Source of the DNA: Paenibacillus sp.
Lineage (GTDB): Bacteria; Bacillota; Bacilli; Paenibacillales; Paenibacillaceae
Reading direction: 5' to 3'
Length of the DNA: 64,000 bases
NCBI GenBank assembly: GCA_023512345.1
Contig: JAILZT010000008.1
Span: 62,001 to 126,000, forward strand
The notes under the pieces: generated by a model
Seen by the model: the letters and a program-made list of their open reading frames with translations, nothing else
Told to the model about the DNA's origin: nothing
The model's database searches: none
Shown here: one piece after another, positions 1 to 7,949 of the stretch
How positions within the stretch are numbered: the first letter of the stretch is position 1
Layout: each line of letters begins with the position of its first letter
Program-made: the position numbers and the translations under genes

Positions 1-1080
1 GTAATACTCCCAGAACTGATATGGCGGCTATCTACCGCCTCCGATGCCAGATGGTCTCCATATACACTACCCTCTGCGAGTTGGAATGACCCGACGGATC
101 CTTCCGCCAGCTTGTTGCCGGTAATACTGCCGTCCGGCAGCAGCTCAGAAGTCTTCGTTTCTTCCGCTAGATGATCTAGTGTTATGCTTCCTGAGCTAAT
201 ATGGCGGCTGTCCACTGCTTCTGAAGCCAGATGATCTCCGTATACACTGCCCTTTGCCAGTTGGAATGTCCCGACGGATCCTTTCGCCAGCTTGTTGCCG
301 GTAATACTGCCGTCCGGCAGTAACTCAGAAGACTTCGTTTCTTCCGCTAGATGATCTAGTGTAATACTGCCTGAACTGATATGGCGGCTATCTACTGCCT
401 CCGATGCCAGATGATCTCCATATACACTGCCCTCTGCTAAATGCAACGAGCCGACGGATCCTCCGGCCAGCTTTTTGCCGGTAATACTGCCGTCCGGCAG
501 CAGCTCAGAAGTCTTCGTCTCTTCCGCCAAATGATCTAGTGTAATACTGCCTGAGCTGATATGGCGGCTGTCTACCGCCTCCGATACCAAATGGTCTCCG
601 TATACGCTGCCCGGCGCAAGATGCAACGATCCCACAGAGCCTTCCGCCAGCTTGTTGCTGGTAATACTTCCGTTTGGCAGCAGATTAGATGTCTTCGTTT
701 CTTTCGCCAAATGATCTAGTGTAATACTACCTGAACTGATATGGCGGCTGTCTACCGCCTCCGATACCAAATGGTCTCCGTATACGCTGCCCAGTGCAAG
801 ATGCAACGATCCCACAGAGCCTTCCGCCAGCTTGTTGCCGGTAATACTTCCATCTGGCAGCAGCTCAGAAGTCTTCGTCTCTTCTGCTAGATGCTGAAGT
901 GTAATACTACCTGAGCTGATATGGCGGCTGTCTACTGCCTCCGATACCAAATGGTCTCCGTTTACACTGTCCCGCACGAGCTGGAAAGACCCGACAGAGC
1001 CTTCCGCTAGCTTGTCGCCAGTAATGCTACCATCTGGTAGCAAGCCTGGACTCCGCACTTCCGTTGCCAAATGCTCCAGG
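1..1080. repeat. Six tandem 180-bp blocks inside the repeat gene
   Basis: From the left edge to about 1080 the 30-bp and 60-bp periodicity of the repeat gene is overlaid by a 180-bp (60-residue) period. The blocks start at 1, 181, 361, 541, 721 and 901. Equivalent 60-base segments, such as those at 121, 301 and 481, differ at only a few positions; the copy starting at 1081 is clearly diverged. Similarity is highest towards the left edge, so the array probably continues beyond the window. This indicates recent expansion by duplication. Confidence 0.9.
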
Positions 1081-3392
1081 GTAATTTCACCGCTGCGAAT
1101 ATGGCGGCCTTCTACCGCTTCAACAACTAGATGTTCCGCCCCTATACACCCTGGTAAAAGATGTGCCGAATTTACAGATTGCTTCGCCAGCTTGTCGGCG
1201 TTAATACTGCCTTTCTGCAATTGAATCGACGATATGGCATTCGGAAGGATATGACCATTGCCTATCGTTAACGGTCTAATCTGTGCACCGCCGATACTTC
1301 CGGGTGACATGTGGCGACTCTGCACAGCCTGATCAGCGATTGCGTCCGAACCCACTGCACCTGAGGAGAAATGTTCCTCCTGAATTGCTGATTCCGCAAT
1401 CTTGGCAGAATTGATACTTCCGTCTGCAAGTTTGACTGTAGTAACAGCCAAATCACTTATTTTGTCCGTTGATACACTTTCCGGCGAAAGTTTTAATGAA
1501 GTTACGGCATGATCGGATAAGTGATGCGGCTGCACCGCTGAGGCTCCAAGATGATTCTCCTTCACAGCACCGGTTCCCAGCTTTTCCGCCCCGACGGAGC
1601 CAGCTTGAAGTGCATGAGCTGTTACGCTATTTTCGGCCAAATGCCTGTGATCTACAGATCCAGGAGCCAGATGCTCTGCGTCCACAACAGCGTCCTGTAG
1701 AACACGTCCACTGACACTAGAATCAGCTAAATGCTTCTCTTCCACAGCACAAAAGCCAATATGTTCACTACTCACAGCTTCACGGGAAATTGAATTCCCT
1801 GTCACCGCACCAGATGCAAGTTTCTTTAAGGTAACACTACCATCTACAAGCTTGGTGGTACCCACGCTTTGCGGTTGAAGATGCTCTTCTGTTACTGCCT
1901 CAGCGGCCAACTGCTGGCCTGTCACTGATCCATTTGAAATATGCCGGGTTTGCACAGCATTATCCTGAAGCTGTAAGGGGCCAATCGACGCTGTTCCCAA
2001 ATGAATGTTCTCTACCGATTCACGCTGTAGATGAGATCCGGAAACAGCCTGAGGGGCAATTTGCGGTCCACGTACTGCAGATTTGGCAATATGGCGGGTT
2101 TGCACAGCTTCATCAGCGAGCTTATGCGTCAGAACACTCTGATCAGCTATCTTAGAGGAAGTAACAGCTTGCTCTACGAGCTGGGCTGTACCTACAGCAC
2201 CCTCAGTTAGTTTCACAAAGGAAATGCTCCGATCCGCTAGATGATGTCCATTAATTTCCCCTTCTGCAATGTGAAGTCCTTTCACAACTTCTAGAGTCAA
2301 GTGTTGACTTTGGATAACCTCAGACCCAAGTTGGCGCGAGCCTACGGCCCCATCAGCCAGATGGCCGCTTTCCACACTGCCTGCCTGCAGCTGTTCTTTA
2401 CCAATCAATTGGTTGCCAAGCTGCTCCCGGCTAATCGCTCCCGGTGCCAAATGTTTCGCCGTAACTGAACCCTCACTTAAGTGACGACTATCAATGATAC
2501 CGTCCTTCAGCTTGGAACCCGTGATCTCACCATCAGCGATTTTATCACCCGTTACAGCTTCATCTGCCAGCTTGGAGCGGTCGATAATACCATTCGTCAG
2601 ATGTCGGCTGGCAATGCCTCCGCTAAGTATCTTGTCACCGGATACAGCCCCATCTTCCAGCAGGTCAGCCGTGATAATAAACTCACTCAGATGCCGGCTC
2701 TCAATAGACCGATCTGCGATTTTCCCGCCACCAATAATTCGATCAGCCAGCTTCTCCGGACCAATACTGTCATCCTTAAGCTTTTCTCCACCGATGGAAT
2801 GATCCAGCAGTTTCCCCCCAGAGATGCTCCCTTCTGCCAAATGTTCCCCTGAAACAGATTCTAAGGCTAATTTGGAGGAAGTCACTGCCTTGTCCGCAAT
2901 ATTAATACTCTGGACAGCGTAATCCTGCAGCCAAGGTGTACCAATAATACCGAACTTCAGCTTGGAACTGTCAATGGTTCGAGGGGCAATCTTGTCTCCG
3001 GTAACCGCTGCATCGGACAGGTCATCTGTATACACCGGCTTGTAACGTTCCTTCTCGGGAGCAGGAATGGGAACAGGAACAGGATCCGGAACCGGTGCGG
3101 CAAATACAGGTGCTGGGACATAGGCCTGCTTCTGTAGCTGAAGATTTTCCATAGGCTCTGGTTGAAGGGCAGGTGCAGATTGCAGCGATACTTCACTTAT
3201 CTCCGCTTTCTCCTCCCCGAGTATCTGCAAAGACTCCTCAAGTGTACCCTCTGATTCGTTAATGACCTTCACTGAATTTGTAAACGTCTTTCGACTGCTT
3301 TCCAGCATACTCAATTCTTTTGTATCGGGATTATCAACAAAATAAAGTCGATTTTTCGTATTGCGCGGCTGCTTTTTCTTAGAACCTCTCAC
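1..3392 (-). CDS. Very long decapeptide-repeat protein, C-terminal end beyond the window
   Basis: One reading frame stays open from a GTG at 3392 (ribosome site GGAAGGAGGAG, 9 bases upstream) to the left edge, giving at least 1130 codons. Residues 1 to about 130 are a basic start (MRGSKKKQPRNTKNR), then a Pro/Val/Ala-rich linker. After that the protein is an uninterrupted run of roughly 100 ten-residue repeats of the type (D/E)GS(V/I)xGxx(L/I)A, for example SVSGEHLAEG or SITGNKLAEG. No signal peptide or membrane segment is visible. Similar short repeats occur in phage tail fibres and in long Paenibacillus proteins that I recall being named after a C-terminal WIAG tail; that end is outside the window. 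A beta-solenoid fibre, perhaps on the spore surface, is inferred. Divergent from a YheC/YheD gene. The reading frame is certain, the function is not. Confidence 0.85.
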   Translation of the reverse strand, partial: MRGSKKKQPRNTKNRLYFVDNPDTKELSMLESSRKTFTNSVKVINESEGTLEESLQILGEEKAEISEVSLQSAPALQPEPMENLQLQKQAYVPAPVFAAPVPDPVPVPIPAPEKERYKPVYTDDLSDAAVTGDKIAPRTIDSSKLKFGIIGTPWLQDYAVQSINIADKAVTSSKLALESVSGEHLAEGSISGGKLLDHSIGGEKLKDDSIGPEKLADRIIGGGKIADRSIESRHLSEFIITADLLEDGAVSGDKILSGGIASRHLTNGIIDRSKLADEAVTGDKIADGEITGSKLKDGIIDSRHLSEGSVTAKHLAPGAISREQLGNQLIGKEQLQAGSVESGHLADGAVGSRQLGSEVIQSQHLTLEVVKGLHIAEGEINGHHLADRSISFVKLTEGAVGTAQLVEQAVTSSKIADQSVLTHKLADEAVQTRHIAKSAVRGPQIAPQAVSGSHLQRESVENIHLGTASIGPLQLQDNAVQTRHISNGSVTGQQLAAEAVTEEHLQPQSVGTTKLVDGSVTLKKLASGAVTGNSISREAVSSEHIGFCAVEEKHLADSSVSGRVLQDAVVDAEHLAPGSVDHRHLAENSVTAHALQAGSVGAEKLGTGAVKENHLGASAVQPHHLSDHAVTSLKLSPESVSTDKISDLAVTTVKLADGSINSAKIAESAIQEEHFSSGAVGSDAIADQAVQSRHMSPGSIGGAQIRPLTIGNGHILPNAISSIQLQKGSINADKLAKQSVNSAHLLPGCIGAEHLVVEAVEGRHIRSGEITLEHLATEVRSPGLLPDGSITGDKLAEGSVGSFQLVRDSVNGDHLVSEAVDSRHISSGSITLQHLAEETKTSELLPDGSITGNKLAEGSVGSLHLALGSVYGDHLVSEAVDSRHISSGSITLDHLAKETKTSNLLPNGSITSNKLAEGSVGSLHLAPGSVYGDHLVSEAVDSRHISSGSITLDHLAEETKTSELLPDGSITGKKLAGGSVGSLHLAEGSVYGDHLASEAVDSRHISSGSITLDHLAEETKSSELLPDGSITGNKLAKGSVGTFQLAKGSVYGDHLASEAVDSRHISSGSITLDHLAEETKTSELLPDGSITGNKLAEGSVGSFQLAEGSVYGDHLASEAVDSRHISSGSI

Positions 3393-3621
3393 AAGCAGTC
3401 TCCTCCTTCCGACTATTGTTTCTCCTAGGCATCATATGCAGAGTCGTGGGCTTATGACACCCCTAGAACCGGCTTGATATATGGAGCAGCTACCCGATCA
3501 TTTTTTACAAAAAAGGGCATCTGCCGCATCTCATTCGTCCACCCTGACATGCGCGTACAAACATACACTGATAGTAGTAGGAAACCGGAGAAAAGACAGA
3601 AGATGACTGGAGGTACCATTC

Positions 3622-4707
3622 ATGGGGCGCAAAGACGTAGGAATACTGCTCAACTCCTCTATGTACCGGGGTATCCCTCGGCTCAAAACCGGACAGGAAT
3701 CCCTATCCAACTATGAGGATGCAGCTTCTTTATATGGCATTACCCCCTGCTTTCTGAGGCTGGAAGATATAGATTTACATTCTGGATTCAGCTATGCCTT
3801 TATAAAACAGCCTCAAGGATATAGGAGAACTTTAATTACTATACCTAGCGTCATTCACAATCGAGCGATCTACAGCCAGAAAAATACCAGAATGGATCGG
3901 CTAATCCAATATGGACCCAAGGTTTTCAATACATGCAACCGTTACGGTAAAGATGAAATCCATAGACTACTTGGTGATCACCCTGAGCTGCGACGTTATT
4001 TACCGGTTACAGAAAAGGGTATCATTGGGCTTAAAGTAATGATGAACCGCTTCCCGGACCTCATCCTCAAACCTTGCCGCGGGAGTGTTGGCAATGGAGT
4101 CATGCGTCTAACCCATATAGGGAACAGACGTTGGAGCTGGAGCTACAGATTGTCATCCACAGGGCGTTGGGTAAGCATCACTGTAGATCAGAATGCTATA
4201 CCGAAGCAACTAGTGAACCGTTTGTCAGCAGTTCCATATCTGGTGCAGGAGCGTATTCCTCTCGCCGAGATATCTGGACGCCCTTTCGATCTTCGTGTCA
4301 CGGTCCAACGCGGCTGGGGAGGAGAGTGGCAGGTCACCGGGCTTTTTGCCAAGCTGGCTCCTGTAGGAGGATTTGTTTCCAATATCGCACGCGGCGGAGA
4401 AGCTGTTAGTTCTATATTTGCTCTGGAAAGTGTCTTCTCCAAGGTGAAAGCCTCCAACGTCCGCATGTCTGCCGGAACTTTGGGTTTGGCGATCGCTAGA
4501 TGCCTTGATGAAAGTCTGCCAGGACTGGCTGATATTGGGTTGGATATTGGGATTACAGGAGAGGGAAGCCCTTTCTTCATTGAATGCAACGGCCGTGATC
4601 AACGTTACGGGTTTCACAAAGCAGGACTTGCAGAGACGTGGAAAGAGACCTACAACAGGCCGATGGGTTATGCCCGTTATTTACTCGAACGAAACGAACG
4701 AGGATAA
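3622..4707 (+). CDS. YheC/YheD family ATP-grasp protein (spore coat associated)
   Basis: A 361-residue protein starting at ATG 3622 behind TGGAGG. The N-terminal third (for example GILLNSSMYRGIP) is the usual YheC/YheD leader region. The rest is an ATP-grasp fold: LKPCRGSVGNGV at 149-160 is the glycine-rich nucleotide loop, and ECNGRDQR at 321-328 is the metal-binding N-x-R end motif. Bacillus YheC and YheD are endospore coat-associated; the substrate of the ATP-grasp reaction is unknown. It is divergent from the giant repeat gene and lies 98 bp upstream of psd. The family is confident; a link to coat or repeat-protein modification is inference. Confidence 0.85.
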   Translation: MGRKDVGILLNSSMYRGIPRLKTGQESLSNYEDAASLYGITPCFLRLEDIDLHSGFSYAFIKQPQGYRRTLITIPSVIHNRAIYSQKNTRMDRLIQYGPKVFNTCNRYGKDEIHRLLGDHPELRRYLPVTEKGIIGLKVMMNRFPDLILKPCRGSVGNGVMRLTHIGNRRWSWSYRLSSTGRWVSITVDQNAIPKQLVNRLSAVPYLVQERIPLAEISGRPFDLRVTVQRGWGGEWQVTGLFAKLAPVGGFVSNIARGGEAVSSIFALESVFSKVKASNVRMSAGTLGLAIARCLDESLPGLADIGLDIGITGEGSPFFIECNGRDQRYGFHKAGLAETWKETYNRPMGYARYLLERNERG

Positions 4708-4805
4708 CTTTTATTGATTTGTCTTCTATTCTATGTCAATATAATGCAGAGCGGAGGAGGTCTGAACAAAAGGGCCAACTGCTTGATAATGGAAGGGAGA
4801 TGGGC

Positions 4806-5597
4806 ATGGTTAAACAATTTCTGCGGCTGATGACCGAGCTATCCTCATACAGATGGCTTTCCAGGTTGATGGGTTTTATATCCCACAGCAGACTCAGCCG
4901 CCTATTTATCCCAGTATTTATACGTACTTATCAAATCCCTGATATCCAAGCAGAAAAAAATCTTGATGAATACCGTACCCTAAATGAATTTTTCAGCCGC
5001 CGGCTGAAGCCCGGAATGCGGCCTCTAGCAACAGAGCCGGATGCTCTGGTCAGCCCTGTGGATGCAATGATAACCGCAATGGGTGACATCACGTCAGGCA
5101 TGATTATGAATGTAAAAGGACAGGATTATAATCTTGAGGATTTGCTTAATCATTCTCCACATCTTGAGCTTTATAAAAAAGGCTTCTTTTTTGTGCTTTA
5201 CTTGAGTCCCACAGATTATCACCGTATCCACTCCCCCCTTAGCGGGCGCAAAGTTGAGACTGATTATCTTCGGGGGCGGGCTTATCCTGTCAACGATTTT
5301 GGAATGAGGCATATGAAAAGTGTGCTAAGCCGCAACGAACGGCTCATAACTTATATCGCGGGAGATTATGGAGAAGCCGCCGTAGTCAAAGTAGGTGCAA
5401 TGAACGTTAGTAGTATTCGCTACTCGAATGACAGTGCTGAGGCTTGGCATAAGGGTGATGACCTCGCCTACTTCGAGTTCGGTTCAACCGTAGTTTTGCT
5501 TACCGAGAGCGGGACCTTTACCCCCCGGCCGGGCCTAACAGTGGACACCAAGGTGAAGATGGGCGAATGGTTAGGGACCCTTCATCAACCTGAATAA
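4806..5597 (+). CDS. psd: Phosphatidylserine decarboxylase proenzyme
   Basis: Converts phosphatidylserine to phosphatidylethanolamine at the membrane, using a self-made pyruvoyl group. I chose ATG 4806 because GGAAGGGAG lies at a good distance; the frame is open further upstream but has no better site. The resulting 263 residues match the size of the Bacillus enzyme. The family motif FGST is present, with predicted self-cleavage between G226 and S227, and DYHRIHSP is typical of the catalytic region. It follows the YheC/YheD gene on the same strand and ends at a strong terminator. Confidence 0.93.
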   Translation: MVKQFLRLMTELSSYRWLSRLMGFISHSRLSRLFIPVFIRTYQIPDIQAEKNLDEYRTLNEFFSRRLKPGMRPLATEPDALVSPVDAMITAMGDITSGMIMNVKGQDYNLEDLLNHSPHLELYKKGFFFVLYLSPTDYHRIHSPLSGRKVETDYLRGRAYPVNDFGMRHMKSVLSRNERLITYIAGDYGEAAVVKVGAMNVSSIRYSNDSAEAWHKGDDLAYFEFGSTVVLLTESGTFTPRPGLTVDTKVKMGEWLGTLHQPE

Positions 5598-5615
5598 GGT
5601 ACACAATGGTATGAC

Positions 5616-5650
5616 AAGAAGCTGCCCTGAATGGAGCAGCTTCTTTTTTA
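5616..5650 (+). terminator. Rho-independent terminator after psd
   Basis: A perfect 10-bp stem (AAGAAGCTGC / GCAGCTTCTT) with a 10-base loop, followed by a T run. It may also serve the convergent SDR gene. Confidence 0.9.
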
Positions 5651-5681
5651 TGCAAGGAATTCAGCCTTAATTCCTTAATAT

Positions 5682-6545
5682 TTATTTACGCTGCAATGTA
5701 GACATAAGGAGACGCCGAAACCAGCGATCCGGCAGCCATTTCCTGCCGAATGCAGTCCACACCGTTGAACGGGGCAGCATATATCGGAAGCGCCGACGGC
5801 TGGAGCAGGCAATATCACCAATTAAATCAGCCACCTCCTGTGGATTTCCACTGCTTGAGGCACTGCTCCGAGCATAAGCAAGCACTGACTCCAGCATACT
5901 CCTATAGGGAGAGTTCGGCGGTGCCTGCATACCTGCGAAGCCTTTTTCCCAGATGTCTGTTCCGTACGAGCCCGGCTCGACAAGAACCACATCGATCCCA
6001 AAAGGCTTCACTTCAAGTGCAAGGCATTCACTGAACCCTTCCAGCGCAAATTTAGAAGCTGCATAAGGTCCGAACCCCGGGAAACCGACTACCCCACTGA
6101 TACTACTCATTTGTATGATCACCCCGCTGCCCTGCTTGCGCATCAAAGGAAGTACCGCTTGGGTCACACAGACATTACCTATGAAGTTAGTCTCCATTTG
6201 CTCACGCCATAACGATAGCGGCACCTCTTCGGTGAAGCCGCCCCATACTCCTCCTGCGTTATTGACGAGGACGTCGAGGGTACCAAATCGCACCGCAGTC
6301 TGTTCAACTGCGGCTATAACTTGGTCCTCTTTCGTTATATCCATCTCGATAACAGATATACGTTCAGCAACTCCTGCTAGGTTCGCAGCCTTCATCAACG
6401 GGGCCGAGGCCTCTGGTCGGCGCATGCCAGCCACTACATTAAACCCCCGCTTCGCTAGTTCTATGCTGATCAGCAGACCGAAACCCGACGAAGTACCGGT
6501 AACGAGTGCTGTTTGATTCTTCCCTTTCGACATTAGGTTCTTCAT
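5682..6545 (-). CDS. Short-chain dehydrogenase/reductase (SDR) family oxidoreductase
   Basis: A classical SDR of about 287 residues. It shows the Rossmann cofactor motif TGTSSGFG near the N-terminus, NNAG in the middle, and the catalytic Ser followed by Y-A-A-S-K (Y-x-x-x-K). An ATG at 6554 abuts the GAAGGG ribosome site and is too close, so ATG 6545 is preferred. The C-terminal part (RRRFRYMLPRSTVWTAFGRK) is the extension usual for proteins of this class that are annotated only as SDR. The substrate cannot be told from sequence. It converges on psd. Confidence 0.85.
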   Translation of the reverse strand: MKNLMSKGKNQTALVTGTSSGFGLLISIELAKRGFNVVAGMRRPEASAPLMKAANLAGVAERISVIEMDITKEDQVIAAVEQTAVRFGTLDVLVNNAGGVWGGFTEEVPLSLWREQMETNFIGNVCVTQAVLPLMRKQGSGVIIQMSSISGVVGFPGFGPYAASKFALEGFSECLALEVKPFGIDVVLVEPGSYGTDIWEKGFAGMQAPPNSPYRSMLESVLAYARSSASSSGNPQEVADLIGDIACSSRRRFRYMLPRSTVWTAFGRKWLPDRWFRRLLMSTLQRK

Positions 6546-6554
6546 TTCTTTCAT

Positions 6555-6932
6555 CCCTTCAGGGTTCTATCCATCTATGTATCTTTGTATTCTGTCATAC
6601 ACAGCCTTTCTCTTCAACCTACTCGACCTTGCAATATAAAGAACCGGATACCTTAAAGGTCCCGGTTCAGCTTTATATTCTTTTTAGGTTATTAATCATC
6701 CATATCGTATTATCTCATTTAGAACCAGAAATTATTGGCAACACTGCTGGATCTTAGCCGTCTTAAGCGGTTACGAAAGATTCCCCCGCCACCAGCCTTG
6801 TAATCCGTATTGCAAATTCGGCGTCTGCTGATCATCAACTACGTCTCCCCTTCCAGATGTTTCGTAAATTCTCTGTAAACTAGGTTCGAACGTATTTACC
6901 CTGGCTTTAAAATATTGAAACAAATTCAGCCA
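6555..6932. other. Intergenic stretch with long hairpin and an in-frame continuation of the AraC gene
   Basis: No conventional gene is seen between the SDR and AraC genes. It holds a long imperfect palindrome at 6633-6679. Directly after the AraC stop codon, the same frame stays open from 6932 to a TAA at 6771-6773 (53 sense codons with a protein-like composition, ending in GLQGWWRGNLS). No good start codon with a ribosome site precedes it. Confidence 0.5.
6633..6686 (+). terminator. Long hairpin with T run, possible terminator
   Basis: AATATAAAG and AACCGG on the left pair with CCGGTT and CTTTATATT on the right, with a partly paired centre (ACC/GGT). CTTTTT follows on the + strand only. No + strand gene lies directly upstream, so its job is unclear. 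Confidence 0.45.
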
Positions 6933-7718
6933 TCAGCGGATCTCAGACGGACTTTTACCAGTATGCTGCTTGAATTGGCGGCTAAAAAAGAAAATATCCC
7001 GGTAACCCAACGCATCCGCTACCTCAGTAACGTTCATTCCGGCATATAGCAATAAATGCTGGGCCCTTTCAATACGCGCACGAATAACGTAAGACTGGAC
7101 AGAAGAACCGATAAGTTCTTTGAACTTAATTGAAAAATATCGCGGTGAGAGTCCCGCACGCGCAGCTAGATCCTCAACCCGATGGGAAACCCCGGGGTGC
7201 TGGCTGACATAGTTGGCAACCTCATGGATGACTTCCGTCAGCTGATTGCTCGCATTTCGTTCAACGGGCATTACCCGATCTTCCCGCAATAGATGAATCA
7301 TCAGCTGCTTCAGTATCAGCTGTCCCTCTTCTTCCGCAGCGAAGGTCTTCACTAGAAACAAGCGTACATACCGGGCCAGCATATGCTCAAACTCCACGGT
7401 TTCTGTCAGCTCACGGTAAGGAAGCGGGATATCCTTTACCTCACCGGTAACATCGAAATGAATGTATGTAAGTACAAGCGGTCTTTGCGGATTGTGGATT
7501 GCACTGGTGTGATCTCCTGGCCGGAACAAAAAGCAGCTTCCTTTCCCAACTTGAAATGGAACGCCACCCCGTACAACCGTACCTTCCCCGCTCCAGACAT
7601 AAAATAAATCATAATTTTGCAGCGGCTTCTCTCTTTTTTGCCACTTCCAGCCCGGCTCACACACAATTTTGGCAAGGGCGGGCAGGATGACAAAAGAGGA
7701 CGGCGATGCATGCAGCAT
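6933..7718 (-). CDS. AraC family transcriptional regulator
   Basis: A 261-residue regulator. The N-terminal half looks like a cupin sensor (GSCFLFRPGDHTS, typical AraC_binding). The C-terminal hundred residues are a double helix-turn-helix: LAARAGLSPRYFSIKFKEL, then NVTEVADALGYRDIFFFSRQFK, ending in GKSPSEIR as AraC proteins usually do. The ATG at 7718 has a GGGGGGAAG ribosome site. It is divergent from the aminotransferase gene, which it could control (inference). The reading frame continues past its TGA for 53 codons. Confidence 0.9.
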   Translation of the reverse strand: MLHASPSSFVILPALAKIVCEPGWKWQKREKPLQNYDLFYVWSGEGTVVRGGVPFQVGKGSCFLFRPGDHTSAIHNPQRPLVLTYIHFDVTGEVKDIPLPYRELTETVEFEHMLARYVRLFLVKTFAAEEEGQLILKQLMIHLLREDRVMPVERNASNQLTEVIHEVANYVSQHPGVSHRVEDLAARAGLSPRYFSIKFKELIGSSVQSYVIRARIERAQHLLLYAGMNVTEVADALGYRDIFFFSRQFKQHTGKSPSEIR

Positions 7719-7871
7719 ACTCTTCCCCCCCGAATACTTATTTTCACCATCATACCTTGTCCCGCATGATTTTGCACATCCTTCCCCGCCGGAAAAACCT
7801 TACCTTTCCCTTTTGTTAAGCACAGCTTTGGGCAGCCGATTTATTTTTATGAATAAAAGTAATAAAATAAT

Positions 7872-7900
7872 GTGACGACAACATCCCGTGGTGTTATAAT
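7872..7900 (+). promoter_or_regulatory. SigA-type promoter of the aminotransferase gene
   Basis: GTGACG at 7872-7877 and TATAAT at 7895-7900 with a 17-bp spacer. It places the transcript start downstream of the first possible start codon (7872), so translation must begin further in. Confidence 0.6.
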
Positions 7901-7949
7901 GTTAGGCAATGTTAGCAGTACGTATCCCCAAGATACCGGAAGGATGAAA

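Noticed and set aside
1..1080. Possible CRISPR array because of regular near-identical repeats
   Set aside because: There are no unique spacers. The period is a multiple of three, and the repeats encode one continuous protein frame on the minus strand.
1012..2852. Several open frames on either strand within 1012-2852
   Set aside because: They are shadows of the minus-strand repeat gene; none has a ribosome site or recognisable domain.
4188..4617. Two minus-strand frames of 130 and 133 codons
   Set aside because: They lie inside the YheC/YheD gene with no ribosome site or domain; typical antisense shadows.
4638..4805. 56-residue N-terminal extension of Psd
   Set aside because: It overlaps the end of the YheC/YheD gene and lacks a ribosome site. 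The start at 4806 gives the normal family length.
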